From Spiroplasma sp. (GTDB lineage Bacteria; Bacillota_I; Bacilli_A; Mycoplasmatales; VBWQ01), in the NCBI GenBank assembly GCA_031119525.1, contig JAVHXO010000004.1, forward strand, positions 29,859 to 93,858: a DNA stretch of 64,000 bases. The letters are read 5' to 3'. A model generated the notes under the pieces. That model did not search any database and was not told where the DNA came from. It saw nothing but the letters and a program-made list of their open reading frames with translations. The translations under genes were made by a program, and so were the position numbers. This document shows, piece by piece, positions 33,782-47,388 of this stretch; within the stretch, counting starts at the first letter, position 1, and each line of letters opens with the position of its first letter.

Positions 33782-34741
33782 TTAGTTAATATTATCAATA
33801 TAATTAATAATATATTGTGCTGCAATAGCTCCATCATTAGTAGCAGTAACAATTTGTCGTAATTTTTTTCTTACAACATCACCTGCAGCAAATAAGCCAG
33901 GAATTTTTGTTTGACAAATTTCATCAACTAAAATGTAACCTTCTTGATCACAAATACCTAAGTCTTTAACAAACTCAGTAATTGGTTCACTACCAATATA
34001 AGGAAACAAAGCATCGGTTTTAATTTCTTTAATTTCTTTAGTTTTATTATTAAACAATTTTACAGCAACTACTTTATCAAGATTTTTATCACCAATAACT
34101 TCTTTTACTTCTCAATTAAGGTGTAATTTAATATTAGGATTATTTTTTACTCGATCAGAAGTTCGATCATCAGCACGAAAAGCATCACGACGATGAACTA
34201 AATTTAAATTGTTTGTCATTCTAGTTAAAAAGATTGATTCTTCACAAGCAGCATAACCACCGCCAACAACAGTAATGACTTTGTTTTTATATAAAAAACC
34301 ATCACAAACACCACAATAAGAAACACCCTTACCATAGTATTCGTCTTCGCCTGGAATACCAATTCGTTTTTCAACACAACCAGTAGCAATAATAACTGCT
34401 TTAGCAGTAATTGTTTTACCACTAAGTAACTTAACTGTTTTACTTAGATGTTTGAACCCATCATTAATTTTCACAACTTGATCATAAATAAATTCAACTT
34501 GTAACTTTTCAACTTGTTCTTGCATTTTCAAAGCTAATTCTTGACCCATAATAAAATCAATGCCAGGATAGTTTTCAACTTCAGATGTTTTAGTCATCTT
34601 ACCACCAGCAATTTCTTTTTCAATAATTACTGTTTTTAAACTAGCTCTTTGAGCATAAATAGCAGCAGTCATTCCCGCTGGTCCAGATCCAACAATGATT
34701 AAATCATAATCGTATTTAATTGCTTTAGTATTGGCGCTCAT
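33782..34741 (-). CDS. trxB: Thioredoxin reductase
   Basis: A 319-residue FAD/NADPH flavoprotein. FAD motif IIVGSGPAGMTAAIYAQRA (15-33), GGKMTKTSEVENYPG, redox centre YCGVCDG (Cys143, Cys146), NADPH motif VVGGGYAACEES, HRRDAFRA, and C-terminal GLFAAGDVVRKKLRQIVTATNDGAIAA. It keeps thioredoxin reduced. ATG 34741 has AAAAAAGGAAT upstream. Its first 17 bases overlap the end of lgt. Confidence 0.96.
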
Positions 34742-35930
34742 ACAATCATTCCTTTTTTCTAAATTTTTTTCTTGCGATAAATTGAGCAAACACTATTAAA
34801 ACCACTCCAAAAATTAATCATAGAGCAGAAACAATCATTGAAGTTGGAACATTACCAATCATCATGATATCTCGCGCATCACGGAAAGGTTCTAAGATTA
34901 ATCTAATCATACCATAAAAAACAAAGTATAAAGAGCCAGAACAACCAGCAGCAGTAACTCGATAATGATGAGGATTGTAACTATTATTCAATAAAGTAGC
35001 GTCAGCACTAAACTTATGTTTTAGTTTCTGATGCAAATTTTTATGCCTTAGAACAAATTTTGTTGAAAATTTCATATTCGGAGTAATTTTATTAAGTTTT
35101 AAAGGTTTAACAATAACATCTTTAATTGTTGCTTTATCTGGTTCAAAATCATAATAAGCTTGATTTCAACATGCTTTTTTTCAACGCGAATAACGATAAC
35201 ACTTACTAATTAATTTTCATGGTTGATAATAATCACTTTTTTTAATTGGCTCAGTAATTCATAATGGTTGAAATTTTTCTGATTCAACTTTCCATGGTTT
35301 CTTACTAAATCAAAGTCCAACCTTAGGAGTAATGAATGTTAAAATAATTCACCCTAAAATAGAAGTAATTGATTCATATAAAAATAATGGCTGACGATAA
35401 ACACCAGAACCTTCATTAGGATAATGAAGATGATCATTAATTCAACTTGGCAACCAAGGAAAAGGAAAACCAATATTTGAACCTAAAATTTCTTGATTAA
35501 AAAAATTACCTCAACGACCAATTGCTTGACCTAATAAAATGTTAGGAATAATACAATCTAAATAAACTCAAATTGAAATCTGATATTTTAATGATGCTCG
35601 ATAAAAGATAATTAATCCAACAATTAATCCAGTCGTAACTCCACCTTCAATTGCAAGACCACCTTGTCAAACAGCAATAACATCAATAAAACTCTTCATC
35701 AAATCAAGATTATTTAAAACAAATCATAACCGAGCACCAACTAAACCAATTGGAACAATAATTAAAATTGCTGCTTCAAGAGTTCTAGTAGGGATATTTC
35801 TACGACGCATTTTAAATCATGATGCAAAAAAAACTACTAAAATTGCGATACCCATCAAAATTGAATAAATATGAATTGAAGTGCCGGGAATATTAGCAAT
35901 TGAATCATAATAACTAAATAAAGAATTCAT
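34725..35930 (-). CDS. lgt: Prolipoprotein diacylglyceryl transferase with enlarged loop
   Basis: A 401-residue membrane enzyme adding diacylglycerol to lipobox Cys, needed for lipoproteins such as that at 6444. IHIYSILMGIAI, WQGGLAIEGGV, GRWGNFFNQE and PLFLYES are Lgt signatures, and the last helices carry FYGMIRLILEPFRD. Between the PLFLYES helix and this part lies about 120 residues of basic soluble sequence (SKKPWKVESEKFQPLW...KFSADATLL), absent from the usual 270-residue enzyme. Heavy TGA use hides most of the gene in the standard code. It overlaps trxB by 17 bases and follows hprK by 29. Confidence 0.92.
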
Positions 35931-35959
35931 TATTAATTAACACCTTGTTTTAAAAAAAA

Positions 35960-36901
35960 TTATTTTTTCAAATTTTTAATCAAATCTGCTTGAAATGTGA
36001 TTGCACTATCTTGACCTGCAGCTTTTAATTTCAAACTAATAACAGCTGATTCAATTAAATCTGCTAAGTTTCGCCCTGAAGTAACTGGTAATTGAATTAA
36101 AGGAACTTTGACACTCAAAACATTAACATATTTTAAACTATCACCAATGCGATCAATCTTACTTCAAGAACTACTACTAGGAGTTATTAATTTAATAACT
36201 AAATGAACTTGACTTTCGGGTAAAATGATATGATAACCATACATTTTTGTAACGTCTAAAATTCCAATTCCACGAATTTCAATGAAGTTTTTAATAATTT
36301 TATTAGTTTTACCAATAATTTTATTATTAATTTTTAACAAATTAATTCGATCATCACCAATAAAAAGATGTCCATTACGAATTAAATCCAAAGTTGTTTC
36401 TGATTTACCAATGCCACTAGGACCAGTAATCAAAACACCATAACCAAAAATATTAACAAAACTACCATGAATTTCAGTAGTTGGCGCTAAACGTTCAGTA
36501 ATATATAAATCAATCGTACTTGCAAAATCAAAAGTATTACCAGAAAACTGAATAACTGGCACTTCACTATTTAATTTCTTGGCAATCTGACATAATTCCT
36601 TTTGATATTTAAATTTAGTAGTAACAAAAATAGCGGGAATATGTTCTTCTAAAATATTAATAAAATGCTCTTGATAACTACTAGATTTTAAGGTATCAAT
36701 ATATTCGCTTTCTTTACTACTTAATAACATAATTCTTCTTGCTAAAGCTATTCGTTTGCTTGTAAAACCACTTAATTCTAAACCACCACGGTTAATCCCG
36801 AAAGTAGTAATCAATCTTTTATCTAAATCAACATTTGAATTACAATATAAAACTTCTAAGTTAAATTGTTTAATAATTTCTGCAATTGTAAAATTTGGCA
36901 T
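35960..36901 (-). CDS. hprK: HPr kinase/phosphorylase
   Basis: A 313-residue bifunctional enzyme phosphorylating HPr at Ser46, controlling PTS sugar uptake. N-terminal domain 1-130; Walker A GPSGIGKSE (160-168), the Asp-Asp of FIGDDR near 181, the family signature EIRGIGILDV (about 209-218) and the C-terminal VPVTSGRNLA loop. First gene of hprK-lgt-trxB-whiA-xre. Confidence 0.96.
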
Positions 36902-37005
36902 TATTTCACCTATCGACTATTATTAATTAATTATACTTTAATTAATACATAATCTAGATTTTAATTATAACATAAATTATTACTATTTAATTAACATTTT
37001 TCATA

Positions 37006-38604
37006 TTAAAAGTGTGGCATTCTTTTAAATAACTTTTGTTTTTTAACCTTCGTTGTTGAAACTGCTTTTTTATCAAAATGATCAGGAACATCAACCAATT
37101 TATCTTTATATTTATATCAACTATAAATTAACATCGGAATTAAAACTAATGAACAAGCTAAATCAATTAAACCAAAAAATAAAAAATAAAAGATTGGGTT
37201 ACCACTTAAATTTGCCACTAAAAAACCTAAGCCCATCATTGGTAAAGCAACAGTAAAAGCTCGTAAACTATTAGCAATTGAAGCTAACATTGACTTATTA
37301 ATCCCTTGGTATAATGTAAAAGCAATTAAAGTAATTGATGCTAAAGGATAAGAACTAAATGCTAAAACTAATCATCAACGATATTGTTGAACATATTCTT
37401 TCGGAAAAGCAAAAGCTAGCATCATTTTGTCAGCAAAAGCAATTAAAATAATTAAAATAAAAATAAATCAAGCAAAAAATAAAATACTACTACGTTTTAA
37501 AATTTCTCAAATGCGATGGTATTTTTCAGCACTATAATTATATGCTAAAATTGCTCGTGAACCTTGGGAAATTCCAATTCCTGCTGAATAAATTAAAGCA
37601 GTTCATGGTGAAATCGAAGACATTAATTCTTGTAATAACGAAACACCAGTACCAGTTTCTGGTTGATTTGGTAACTGGACGACGAGCATTGTTGAAAGAT
37701 AGGAAATAACAACAAAAGAAACACCTGAAATGAAGTTTGGAAATCCTGCTTTAAGAAAATTTCAAATGTTATTTCATTTTAAATAAAGAACATCATGTCA
37801 ACCAAAACGTGAGTAACTACTTTTAAAACGAAAAACAATAATAAATCCTCAAATAATTTGTACTAATCAAGAAAACACTGTGCCTAACATTGCTCCTTGC
37901 ATTTTTAAATGGCAAACTTTCATAAAGAAAACTGCTGCTGCACAATTGATTAGTAACGAACTAATCATAATAATAATGACTCAATTTACTCGCCCTTCAT
38001 TACGTAATAAAGAAGTAAAATAAAAACTAACAAACATCAATGGTGTTGCTGCCAACATTGGATAAGAATATTCTCATGCTAAATAATTAGTAATTGCATT
38101 ATACCTATTACCCATCTGACTAGTAATTAAGACGGAATTAAAACCAGGAAAAATTAAACAAAAAACTAAAAAACCAATTAAAATTGAGAAAAGAATTGTA
38201 AAAGAAAAACCATTACCAGTAAGCTCATGCATTTTTTTAATATCCCTTTTACCAAAAGCAAAAGAAAAATTCATTGCACAACCCATACCAGCCATAGCAG
38301 CAAAAGCAAATACTAAATTATAAGTTTGCGTTGCATATTGGGTTGCAATGTTAATATAGCCCTTCATTATATCAAGGGGGATACTTGTTGCAGCTCCGCC
38401 AACAATTTTATTATATTCAGCAAGATACCATGGATCAGTACTTAAATCACCAGCAGCAAATTGTAAAGCTAAAGTTTTATCAATAACATTATAAAAACCT
38501 TGAATTACCATAATTAAAACTGTTGGAATACAAAAATAAGCAATTGTTTTTCACGGTTTGCCATAACGTAATCTTTTTTCACGTTCTGTCAGCATTGTTG
38601 CCAT
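37006..38604 (-). CDS. MATE-family efflux transporter
   Basis: A 532-residue membrane protein with about 12 TM segments. The N-terminus IAYFCIPTVLIMVIQGFYNVIDKTLA and the repeated-half region YSAGIGISQGSRAILAYNYSAEKYHRIWEIL are the MATE halves, with GMGCAMNFSFAFGKRD in between matching the G.g.a..S...G pattern. Compared with usual MATE (about 450) there is an extra outside loop after TM1 and a basic C-terminal tail. Exports drugs or metabolites in exchange for Na+ or H+; substrate unknown. Many TGA-Trp codons. Confidence 0.85.
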
Positions 38605-38904
38605 ATTGAATTCCTCTCATTTACTTTTAAATCTCTAACACAACAATAAAAAAACATTTATCCCACTTTATTCAAGCTAAGATAAATAAAATACTTTTTT
38701 TGATTAAATGCTAATTTTTACAAAAAAATTAAATTAGAGAATAAATGCTAATTTATTTATAGCAGAAAAAAAAATATTAAGCAACGGAAAAGTTTTATTA
38801 AAAAAATATTTTAGAAAAAATATTTCCAATTAAATATTTGGCAAAAAATCAAAATGCTTTACAAACAAATCAAATTATAATAATATCAAAGCAAACTAAA
38901 TTAA
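38605..38904. other. Gene-free stretch before the riboswitch
   Basis: About 300 AT-rich bases between divergent genes. The only clear signal is TATAAT at 38876-38881, a likely -10 for the riboswitch transcript; no confident -35. Confidence 0.5.
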
Positions 38905-39095
38905 TGAAAACTTAGATGTTCGGGAAGAAGATGCAAATTCTTCGCTGTCCCAGCAACTGTGATGTTGATGAACGTTGATTTATCCATTGAGGGATTATTT
39001 TTAATTCTTTGAGAAGGGCAACTAGTAAAATGAAACTAAGCCAGTAGACCGGTCTATTTTTCGAAAATGATTATTATTCCTGGGTGTGAATATTT
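38905..39095 (+). promoter_or_regulatory. Cobalamin (adenosylcobalamin-type) riboswitch
   Basis: Conserved blocks of the B12 riboswitch occur in order: CGGGAAGAAGATGCAAATTC (GGGAA.. strand), TTCGCTGTCCCAGCAACTGTGATG (the GCTG-CCC-GCAACTGT core, near 38941-38964), GAGAAGGG (near 39010), and AAGCCAGTAGACCGGTC (B12 box AAGCCAGGAGACCTGCC with small changes, near 39037-39053). No protein frame fits this region. A rho-independent terminator follows, then the DUF4430 gene. Reading: B12 binding would favour termination and shut uptake. Confidence 0.88.
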
Positions 39096-39144
39096 AAATT
39101 ATTATCTTTTATCCATCCAAAATGTTTAAAAAATAATTTTAAAT

Positions 39145-39173
39145 TATGTCCAGGTTAGATTGGACATTTTTTA
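39145..39173 (+). terminator. Terminator of the cobalamin riboswitch
   Basis: Seven-base perfect stem ATGTCCA / TGGACAT with an 8-base loop and six T, 30 bases before the DUF4430 gene; the expression platform of the switch. Confidence 0.8.
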
Positions 39174-39202
39174 GTTTAAAAATGAAAAAGGAGATTTTAA
39201 TA

Positions 39203-39670
39203 ATGAAAAAAATAATAAATTGATTTAAAAATTATAAAAAACCTTGAAAATTATTAATCATTAATTTACTAGTAATTATTGCTGGCGCCTCAATAATTAT
39301 TAATATTGCATATTTACCAAAATATTTTGGTTTAAAAATTCATAATGAAACTTCAGTAAACATTAATGTTACTGCTAAAGATGATAAAAATAAAAATTTG
39401 TTCACACTTCAATATCAATCTTCAATGAAAACTTTGGGTGATTTAATGGCTTTACATAGCACAGTTTATGATTTGCAAATGACTGGCTTTGGAAGATTTT
39501 TACTTGGAATTACTTACATAAATATTGAAGGAAAAAAAGATTATCTCGGGGGGGATCCAAATACTGCTTATTGAGCAATTAAAAAAAATAATGAAATGGC
39601 CATGGTCGGAATTGATCAATTATACTTACATACGAATGATACCTTTGAACTAGTGTATACGAAATTATAA
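39203..39670 (+). CDS. Membrane-anchored DUF4430 (transcobalamin-like) protein, probable B12 uptake
   Basis: 155 residues: a basic N-terminus, a signal-anchor TM (about 17-40) and one outside beta domain. LGDLMALHSTVYDLQMTGFGRFLLGITYINIEG, the AYWAIKKNNEMAMVGIDQLYLHTNDTFELVY segment with YW.....N and a final Gly-Asp-like turn match DUF4430, the domain in human intrinsic factor/transcobalamin C-terminus and in Firmicute proteins controlled by B12 riboswitches. Start has AAAAGGAGA. A run of seven G (around 39548) encodes Leu-Gly-Gly-Asp, unusual here and potentially slippery. No ECF or BtuCD transporter gene lies next to it, so partners must be elsewhere. Confidence 0.8.
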
Positions 39671-39785
39671 ATAATGATATAATAATTTGAAAAAAATACT
39701 TAATACTAATCATTATTTGCAAAAAAGAATTTCTTATTATTATAATTTATTTAGTTAGTAGCGTATAATCCGCAAAGGAGTATTA

Positions 39786-40799
39786 ATGAAAAATACTAAA
39801 ATTAATTTTTTCAAATTAAAACGACGAGTTGACATTGATTCAATTGAAATGTTTCATGCTTGTTTAAAATATAATACTAAATTAACACCAATGGTTGAAT
39901 TTGAACTAAATAAATGACCAATATATCTTGAATACTGAAATCAATTAGTCGCAAATAAAAATATTCATTCATTTAAAGTTCAATCAAGCATTGACAAAAT
40001 AACCTTGGTTGGCGATTACATCACAACACCAGTAAAAAATAATAATAATAACCGAACAATTTTTTTATTGCACGGAATTACTAATACAAGATATTGAATT
40101 TTTAAACAAGTTTATACTTTTTTGCAAGCAGGATATAATGTTGTTTGATATGACGCCAGAAACCATGGTGAAAGTGATGAAGCACCAACAACATTTGGCA
40201 AAAACGAAGCTTGAGATCTGCAAGATATTATTGATTATATTGTCAAAAATTATCAGCCTAAAAATATGATTGTCTATGGTTTTTCTTTAGGCGCTGCATC
40301 AGTTGTTATGTGAAGTGATGTTTACCATCAAAAACCAAATAAAAATAACAATAATATTCGTTTATTAATTGCTGATTCTACTTTTGCCCAACTAGAACAA
40401 AGTTATATTGAACAAATTAATAATTATAGTTTTATCCCAACCAACTTAGCAATGAAACTTTTTCACCATCAAATAAAAAAAATGACTGGCTTTGCTGATT
40501 TATCAACCTTGCAACCAATTAAATATTTAAAATATATCCCAAAAATCCCGATTTTATTTTTACATGGTCAAAGTGATTACTTTATTAGTTATACCAATAC
40601 GCAAGAATTATACAACGAAAAAATTCGTTATGAAGAACCAATTAAAACTAAGGTTTATTTAGTCAAAGAAGCAATTCATGGGCAGTGTTTTTTAATTGGT
40701 GATAATCCACAAGCAACAATTTTTGATGAATATAATCAACCACAAGATAAAAAAATATCTGAATTAGTCTTAGACTATATTGACCAAATAATAAATTAA
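39786..40799 (+). CDS. Alpha/beta hydrolase
   Basis: A 337-residue serine hydrolase of the BAAT/2-arylpropionyl or YqkD-like type. TIFLLHGITNTRYW is the oxyanion strand, YDARNHGESD follows, IVYGFSLGAASVVMW has the nucleophile elbow GFSLG (about residue 167), FLHGQSDYFI the acid region (Asp) and AIHGQC the catalytic His. No signal peptide, so cytosolic. Substrate unknown. AAAGGAG precedes the ATG. Ends at its own terminator. Confidence 0.85.
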
Positions 40800-40824
40800 T
40801 TAAACTTAAGAAAGATTGCAAAAT

Positions 40825-40870
40825 ATAATAGTTAAGTTGTAAGATTAACTCAACTATTTTTATTTTTTTT
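40825..40870 (+). terminator. Terminator after the hydrolase gene
   Basis: Arms AATAGTTAAGTT and AACTCAACTATT (one mismatch) with long T run. Confidence 0.65.
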
Positions 40871-40920
40871 TATTACAATTAAAATAACAAAAAACTATTA
40901 GAAAGGTTTTAGGAAATCTT

Positions 40921-42348
40921 ATGAAAATAGTAATAATTGGTGCTGGCGCCATGGGGATGGGAGTAGCGAGCAAGTTAGCGCGCGAAAACAATAACTTAAA
41001 AATTCATGTCTTTCAAGAACATAATTATATTTCTTTGGGTGCTTGTGGAATTCCATATTTTATTGGTAACGATTTTAGAAATAAAACCTTATTAAATGCT
41101 AGAACAACAAAAGATTTTAACAATGAAAAACTATATCAAAGTAAAATTAAGTTTCATTTGAATCATATTGTTAAAAATATTAATCCTGAAAAAAATGAAA
41201 TCACTTATCACAATAAAAAAAATAATCATAGGAAAAAAATTAAATATCAATCTTTGGTAATTGCAACTGGTGCAAAACCAAATATTTTTCCACCATTCAA
41301 TCAAAAAACACAACCAAAAAATTTATTTAATGTTATGACAAAAGAAGATGCAATTAATATAAAAAAAATGATTAAAAATGCTCAAAAAATTGCCATCATT
41401 GGTGGTAGTTTTATTGGTTTAGAAATGGCTGAAACTTGTTTAAAATTAAAAAAAGATGTAACAATTATTGAAATTAAAGATCGGTTGATGGCAAACGTAT
41501 TTGATTCAGAATTTAGTCAATTAATTTATGATGAAATTACTGGTAAAAATCTTAATAATCAAAAACCAACGAAAAGAAAACCAGAAAAACATGCTGAAGT
41601 ATTATTTAATACTGCAGTTGAAAAATTAAATCTTAAAGATCAATTTATTGTTAGTTTAAAAACTAATAAAGGTAAGATAATTGATTGTGATTTAGTATTA
41701 TTAGCAACTGGTTTTCTACCTAATACTGAGTTTCTAAGTAAAAATAATATTAAATTTGCCAAAAATAAAGCAATTGTTATTAACCAATATGGTCAAGTAT
41801 TATTTGATAAACCAAAAAATAATCTTGATAATTATGACAATATTTTTAGTGGCGGTGATTGTGCGACAATTTTTAACCAAACAAATCAAACTATCAATTA
41901 TCTACCACTAGCAACTAGCGCTAATAAAATTGCACGAATTATTGCTCACAACATTATCAACCAAAATAATAAAACATCTTGACCTGGAACCCTTGGTTCT
42001 AGCGTTGTTAGAATTAAAAACTTAGAAATTGCCCGAACTGGCATTAAAGATGATACTTGAACAAAAGAAAAAATTAATTCAGTGTTTGTTAAAAGTAATG
42101 ACATTCCAAGTTACTTTAAAACATCAAAAGCAATATATTTAAAATTATCTTATGATAAAACTACTTACCAATTACTTGGCGCTCAAATGGCTGGTTATAA
42201 TAAGGCAGTATTAAGAATCGATGCTTTAGCAACAGCAATTTGAAATAAGATGGATGTAAGAGATCTACAAAACTTAGATTTAGTTTATGCGCCACCTTTT
42301 GCAACAACAAGTGATATTATTCATATTGCTGCAAGAAAGATAAAATAA
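40921..42348 (+). CDS. nox: NADH oxidase / CoA-disulfide reductase family flavoprotein
   Basis: A 475-residue FAD enzyme. FAD motif IIGAGAMGMGVASKLA at the N-terminus; redox Cys in LGACGIPYFIG (about residue 41); SLVIATGAKPN, NAD motif AIIGGSFIGLEMAE, IFSGGDCA and the C-terminal dimerisation part with LATAIWNKMDVRDLQNLDLVYAPPF. In mollicutes such enzymes reoxidise NADH with O2, making water; the alternative is CoA-disulfide reductase. Strong start with AGAAAGG upstream. The transporter gene begins 16 bases after the stop. Confidence 0.88.
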
Positions 42349-42364
42349 TATCAAGGAGGAAAAA

Positions 42365-44080
42365 ATGACTCTTTTAGAAGAAAATAATATTGATTTATTA
42401 CGAGATTTTGTGGGAATTTCCCATTGACAAAGCTTAGTTGCCGTAATAATTTTCTTTGCAATTATTACTGCATTATCAATTTTTATTAAAAAGACCAGAA
42501 TCAAATTTCCTTATCGAATTTTTATTGGTATGGGGTTAGGTTTAATTTTTGGATTATCAATTCAAGGTATTACTGGTTTTCAAGAATTTAATATTACTAA
42601 TCCATTGTTACCACCAGATGATACTCCTAATGAGCATTATCTTGAATGAGCTGGTCAAACTGCTCGTTGGGTAGAATTAATTAAAAATATCTTCATTACT
42701 GGGATTACAATGTTAACAATCCCAATTGTCTTCTTAGCAATTGCTAGAATTAGTGCCAAAAAAATTGCTCAAACTAATCAATTATTGAAGATTTCAATCA
42801 CAGGGGTTGTAATTCTATTAATTAACGTTGCGATTGCATTTTGTATTGCTTTTGGTTTGGGTATGGCTTTTAAAATTGGTGCTAACTTCCACTTAAGTGA
42901 GAGTGGTAGTTATGATAAAGAAAGTACTAAAGGATTACCGGCTTTAATTGCTGGTTATATTCCTAGTAGTTTCATTGGTGTTTTTGCCCAATTTCTAATT
43001 GTGCCAGTAATTATTTTAGGATTTTTGGTTGGTTATGCCATTAAAAAATTAACAAAACGTAATGAACAACAAATGGATAAAGCACGAAATACATTAGATA
43101 CAATGTGAAAAATTATTACTTCAATCTTAACAATGTTTGTTAAAATTATGCCGTTTGCTGTTATGAGTATGTTGGCTAGTGCGATCATGAATCAACCAAT
43201 CGCAAGATTAGGTGATATTGGCATTATTATTGGCGTTGCTTATTTAGCATTACTTCTTACTTTTGCCTGACATTTATTATCACTATTCTTATTTGGTGTT
43301 AATCCATGACGATGATTGAAAAAATCTCAAAGACCGCTTATTACTGGATTTACATCACAATCATCAAGTGCAACATTACCAATTGCCCTTGATGCCTTAA
43401 AAAATGATTTAAAAATTAAAGAAGAATCGGTTGATACTGTTATGCCGTTATCAACAACAATTGGACTTAGTGGTTGTGCTGGTGTTCAATCAGGAATTAT
43501 TCTTTCTTTCTTATGGTTTGCTGTTATTCAACCAGGCGGTTTTGCAGATTGAACAATTGCTCTATTATTTATTAATGGTTTAATTGTGACGCTAATTGCT
43601 TCTTTGGGAATTGCTGGGGTGCCTGGTACTGCCAGTGTTGTTACAGCTGGTGTTCTAGGTGGTTTAGGATTTGGTAGTTACTACCTATCAGTTTATAGTA
43701 TCATTGGTGCTTTGGATGGATTATTTGATATGGGCAGAACCGCCGTCAATATTTCTGGTGGTCTGCAAGCAACAGCGATTGCTAGTAGGAATAATGGTAT
43801 GATTGACGATGAAAAATTAAAATTAAAAACTTATCCCTTCAAACCATTTCATATTTTAAACCAAAAAATTGGTAAAAAAATTGCTATTAGAAAAGCAAAA
43901 GAAATGCAGATTGATAATATTAGAAAAGAATATCAAACAAAGATTGAAGAAGTAAAAAAAGCAAAAAATGAAGCAGCAAGAATAAAAATTAAAGCATTAC
44001 GGACAGAAATGAAATCTAAGATCAAAGATTTTAAAACAAGTAATAAAAAAAATAAAGGTAATGATGACCAAGATAATTAA
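42365..44080 (+). CDS. Dicarboxylate/amino acid:cation symporter
   Basis: A 571-residue DAACS (SLC1-type) transporter. GMGLGLIFG in TM2, then TMLTIPIVFLAIARI, the serine-rich hairpin TGFTSQSSSATLPIALDAL (HP1), TMPLSTTIGLSGCAG (close to the NMdGt-like TM7 loop), and GVPGTASVVTAGVLGGLGF (HP2) with the DAL.DM.RTAVNISG TM8 motif. It probably takes up glutamate, aspartate or dicarboxylates with Na+ or H+. A roughly 70-residue charged coiled-coil C-terminal tail is extra. Downstream of nox in one operon. Confidence 0.9.
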
Positions 44081-44113
44081 AGTATTAAAGAAAATAAAAA
44101 AGGAGTTTTATTA

Positions 44114-44380
44114 ATGGAATTAAATGATCGAACTTTAAAAGCTTGAAATAAAAGTGATAATTGTAATTGTGTTGATCAAGATTGTATTGAGAATCATAAA
44201 TTATGTGGAATTTGTCAAGGAACAATAGTTTTTACTGCTCATGTGAGCAACCAGCCAAATAGTAAATATGCTTGAAATATAGATCATAAACAAGAAAAAA
44301 GCCAAGGTGGTAAAACTATACTAAAGAACTTACAAGCTGTGCATGTAAGCTGTAATCAAAAAAAGAGCAATAAACGATAA
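44114..44380 (+). CDS. Small stand-alone HNH endonuclease-like protein
   Basis: 88 residues with TGA-Trp codons. HKLCGICQG (CxxC), YAWNIDHKQEKSQGG (the His of HNH in DHK, followed by SxGG), LQAVHVSCNQKKSNKR (N-x-H-type end with CNxxK) form one complete HNH/betabeta-alpha-Me motif. An extra Cys cluster CNCVDQDC near the start may add a zinc site. AAAAGGAG precedes the start. Such small HNH proteins act in phage packaging, defence or as homing enzymes; the context (end of a metabolic operon) gives no clue. Confidence 0.75.
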
Positions 44381-44453
44381 AAAAACTAAATAAAAATTAA
44401 TTTTCATTACTTTTATAACTTTGTAATATTTGTATTACAAAGTTATATAAATA

Positions 44454-44482
44454 TTGACATGATGGTACTATAATGATAATAT
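44454..44482 (+). promoter_or_regulatory. Promoter of a putative small RNA
   Basis: Perfect TTGACA (44454-44459), 17-base spacer, extended -10 TGATAATAT (box 44477-44482). No gene starts downstream; a terminator follows about 110-150 bases later. Confidence 0.7.
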
Positions 44483-44487
44483 TGTAT

Positions 44488-44632
44488 TACCTTAGTATAC
44501 CGAGTTATATATGAGGTATGCCTAGTCTCTAGGATTATGTAAAACTGATTCTTTTGAAATCAGATGTCTTAACGAAAGTTAAGAAGTTTTAAAAAAAATG
44601 ATTTAGTAATATTACTAAATCATTTTTTTTAA
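44488..44632 (+). ncRNA. Putative free-standing structured small RNA
   Basis: About 145 bases with a consensus promoter in front and a strong terminator behind, and no open frame. Four nested or sequential stems are visible: TATACC/GGTATG (one G-U), CCTAG/CTAGG with a TCT loop, CTGATT/AATCAG, and CTTAAC-GAAA-GTTAAG with a GNRA tetraloop, then the terminator. It does not match tmRNA, 6S, SRP or RNase P signatures, or riboswitch cores I know. It lies between convergent HNH and P-type ATPase genes. Exact ends are estimated. Confidence 0.55.
44591..44630. terminator. Bidirectional terminator, small RNA / P-type ATPase
   Basis: Arms AAAAAATGATTTAGTAAT and ATTACTAAATCATTTTTT; serves the small RNA on plus and the P-type ATPase on minus. 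Confidence 0.85.
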
Positions 44633-44679
44633 TCCCTAAAGATAACTGAATAAATAACTAATTTAATTTTCTTTATTAA

Positions 44680-47373
<2,694 letters not shown>

Positions 47374-47388
47374 CAATAATGTCCTCTC

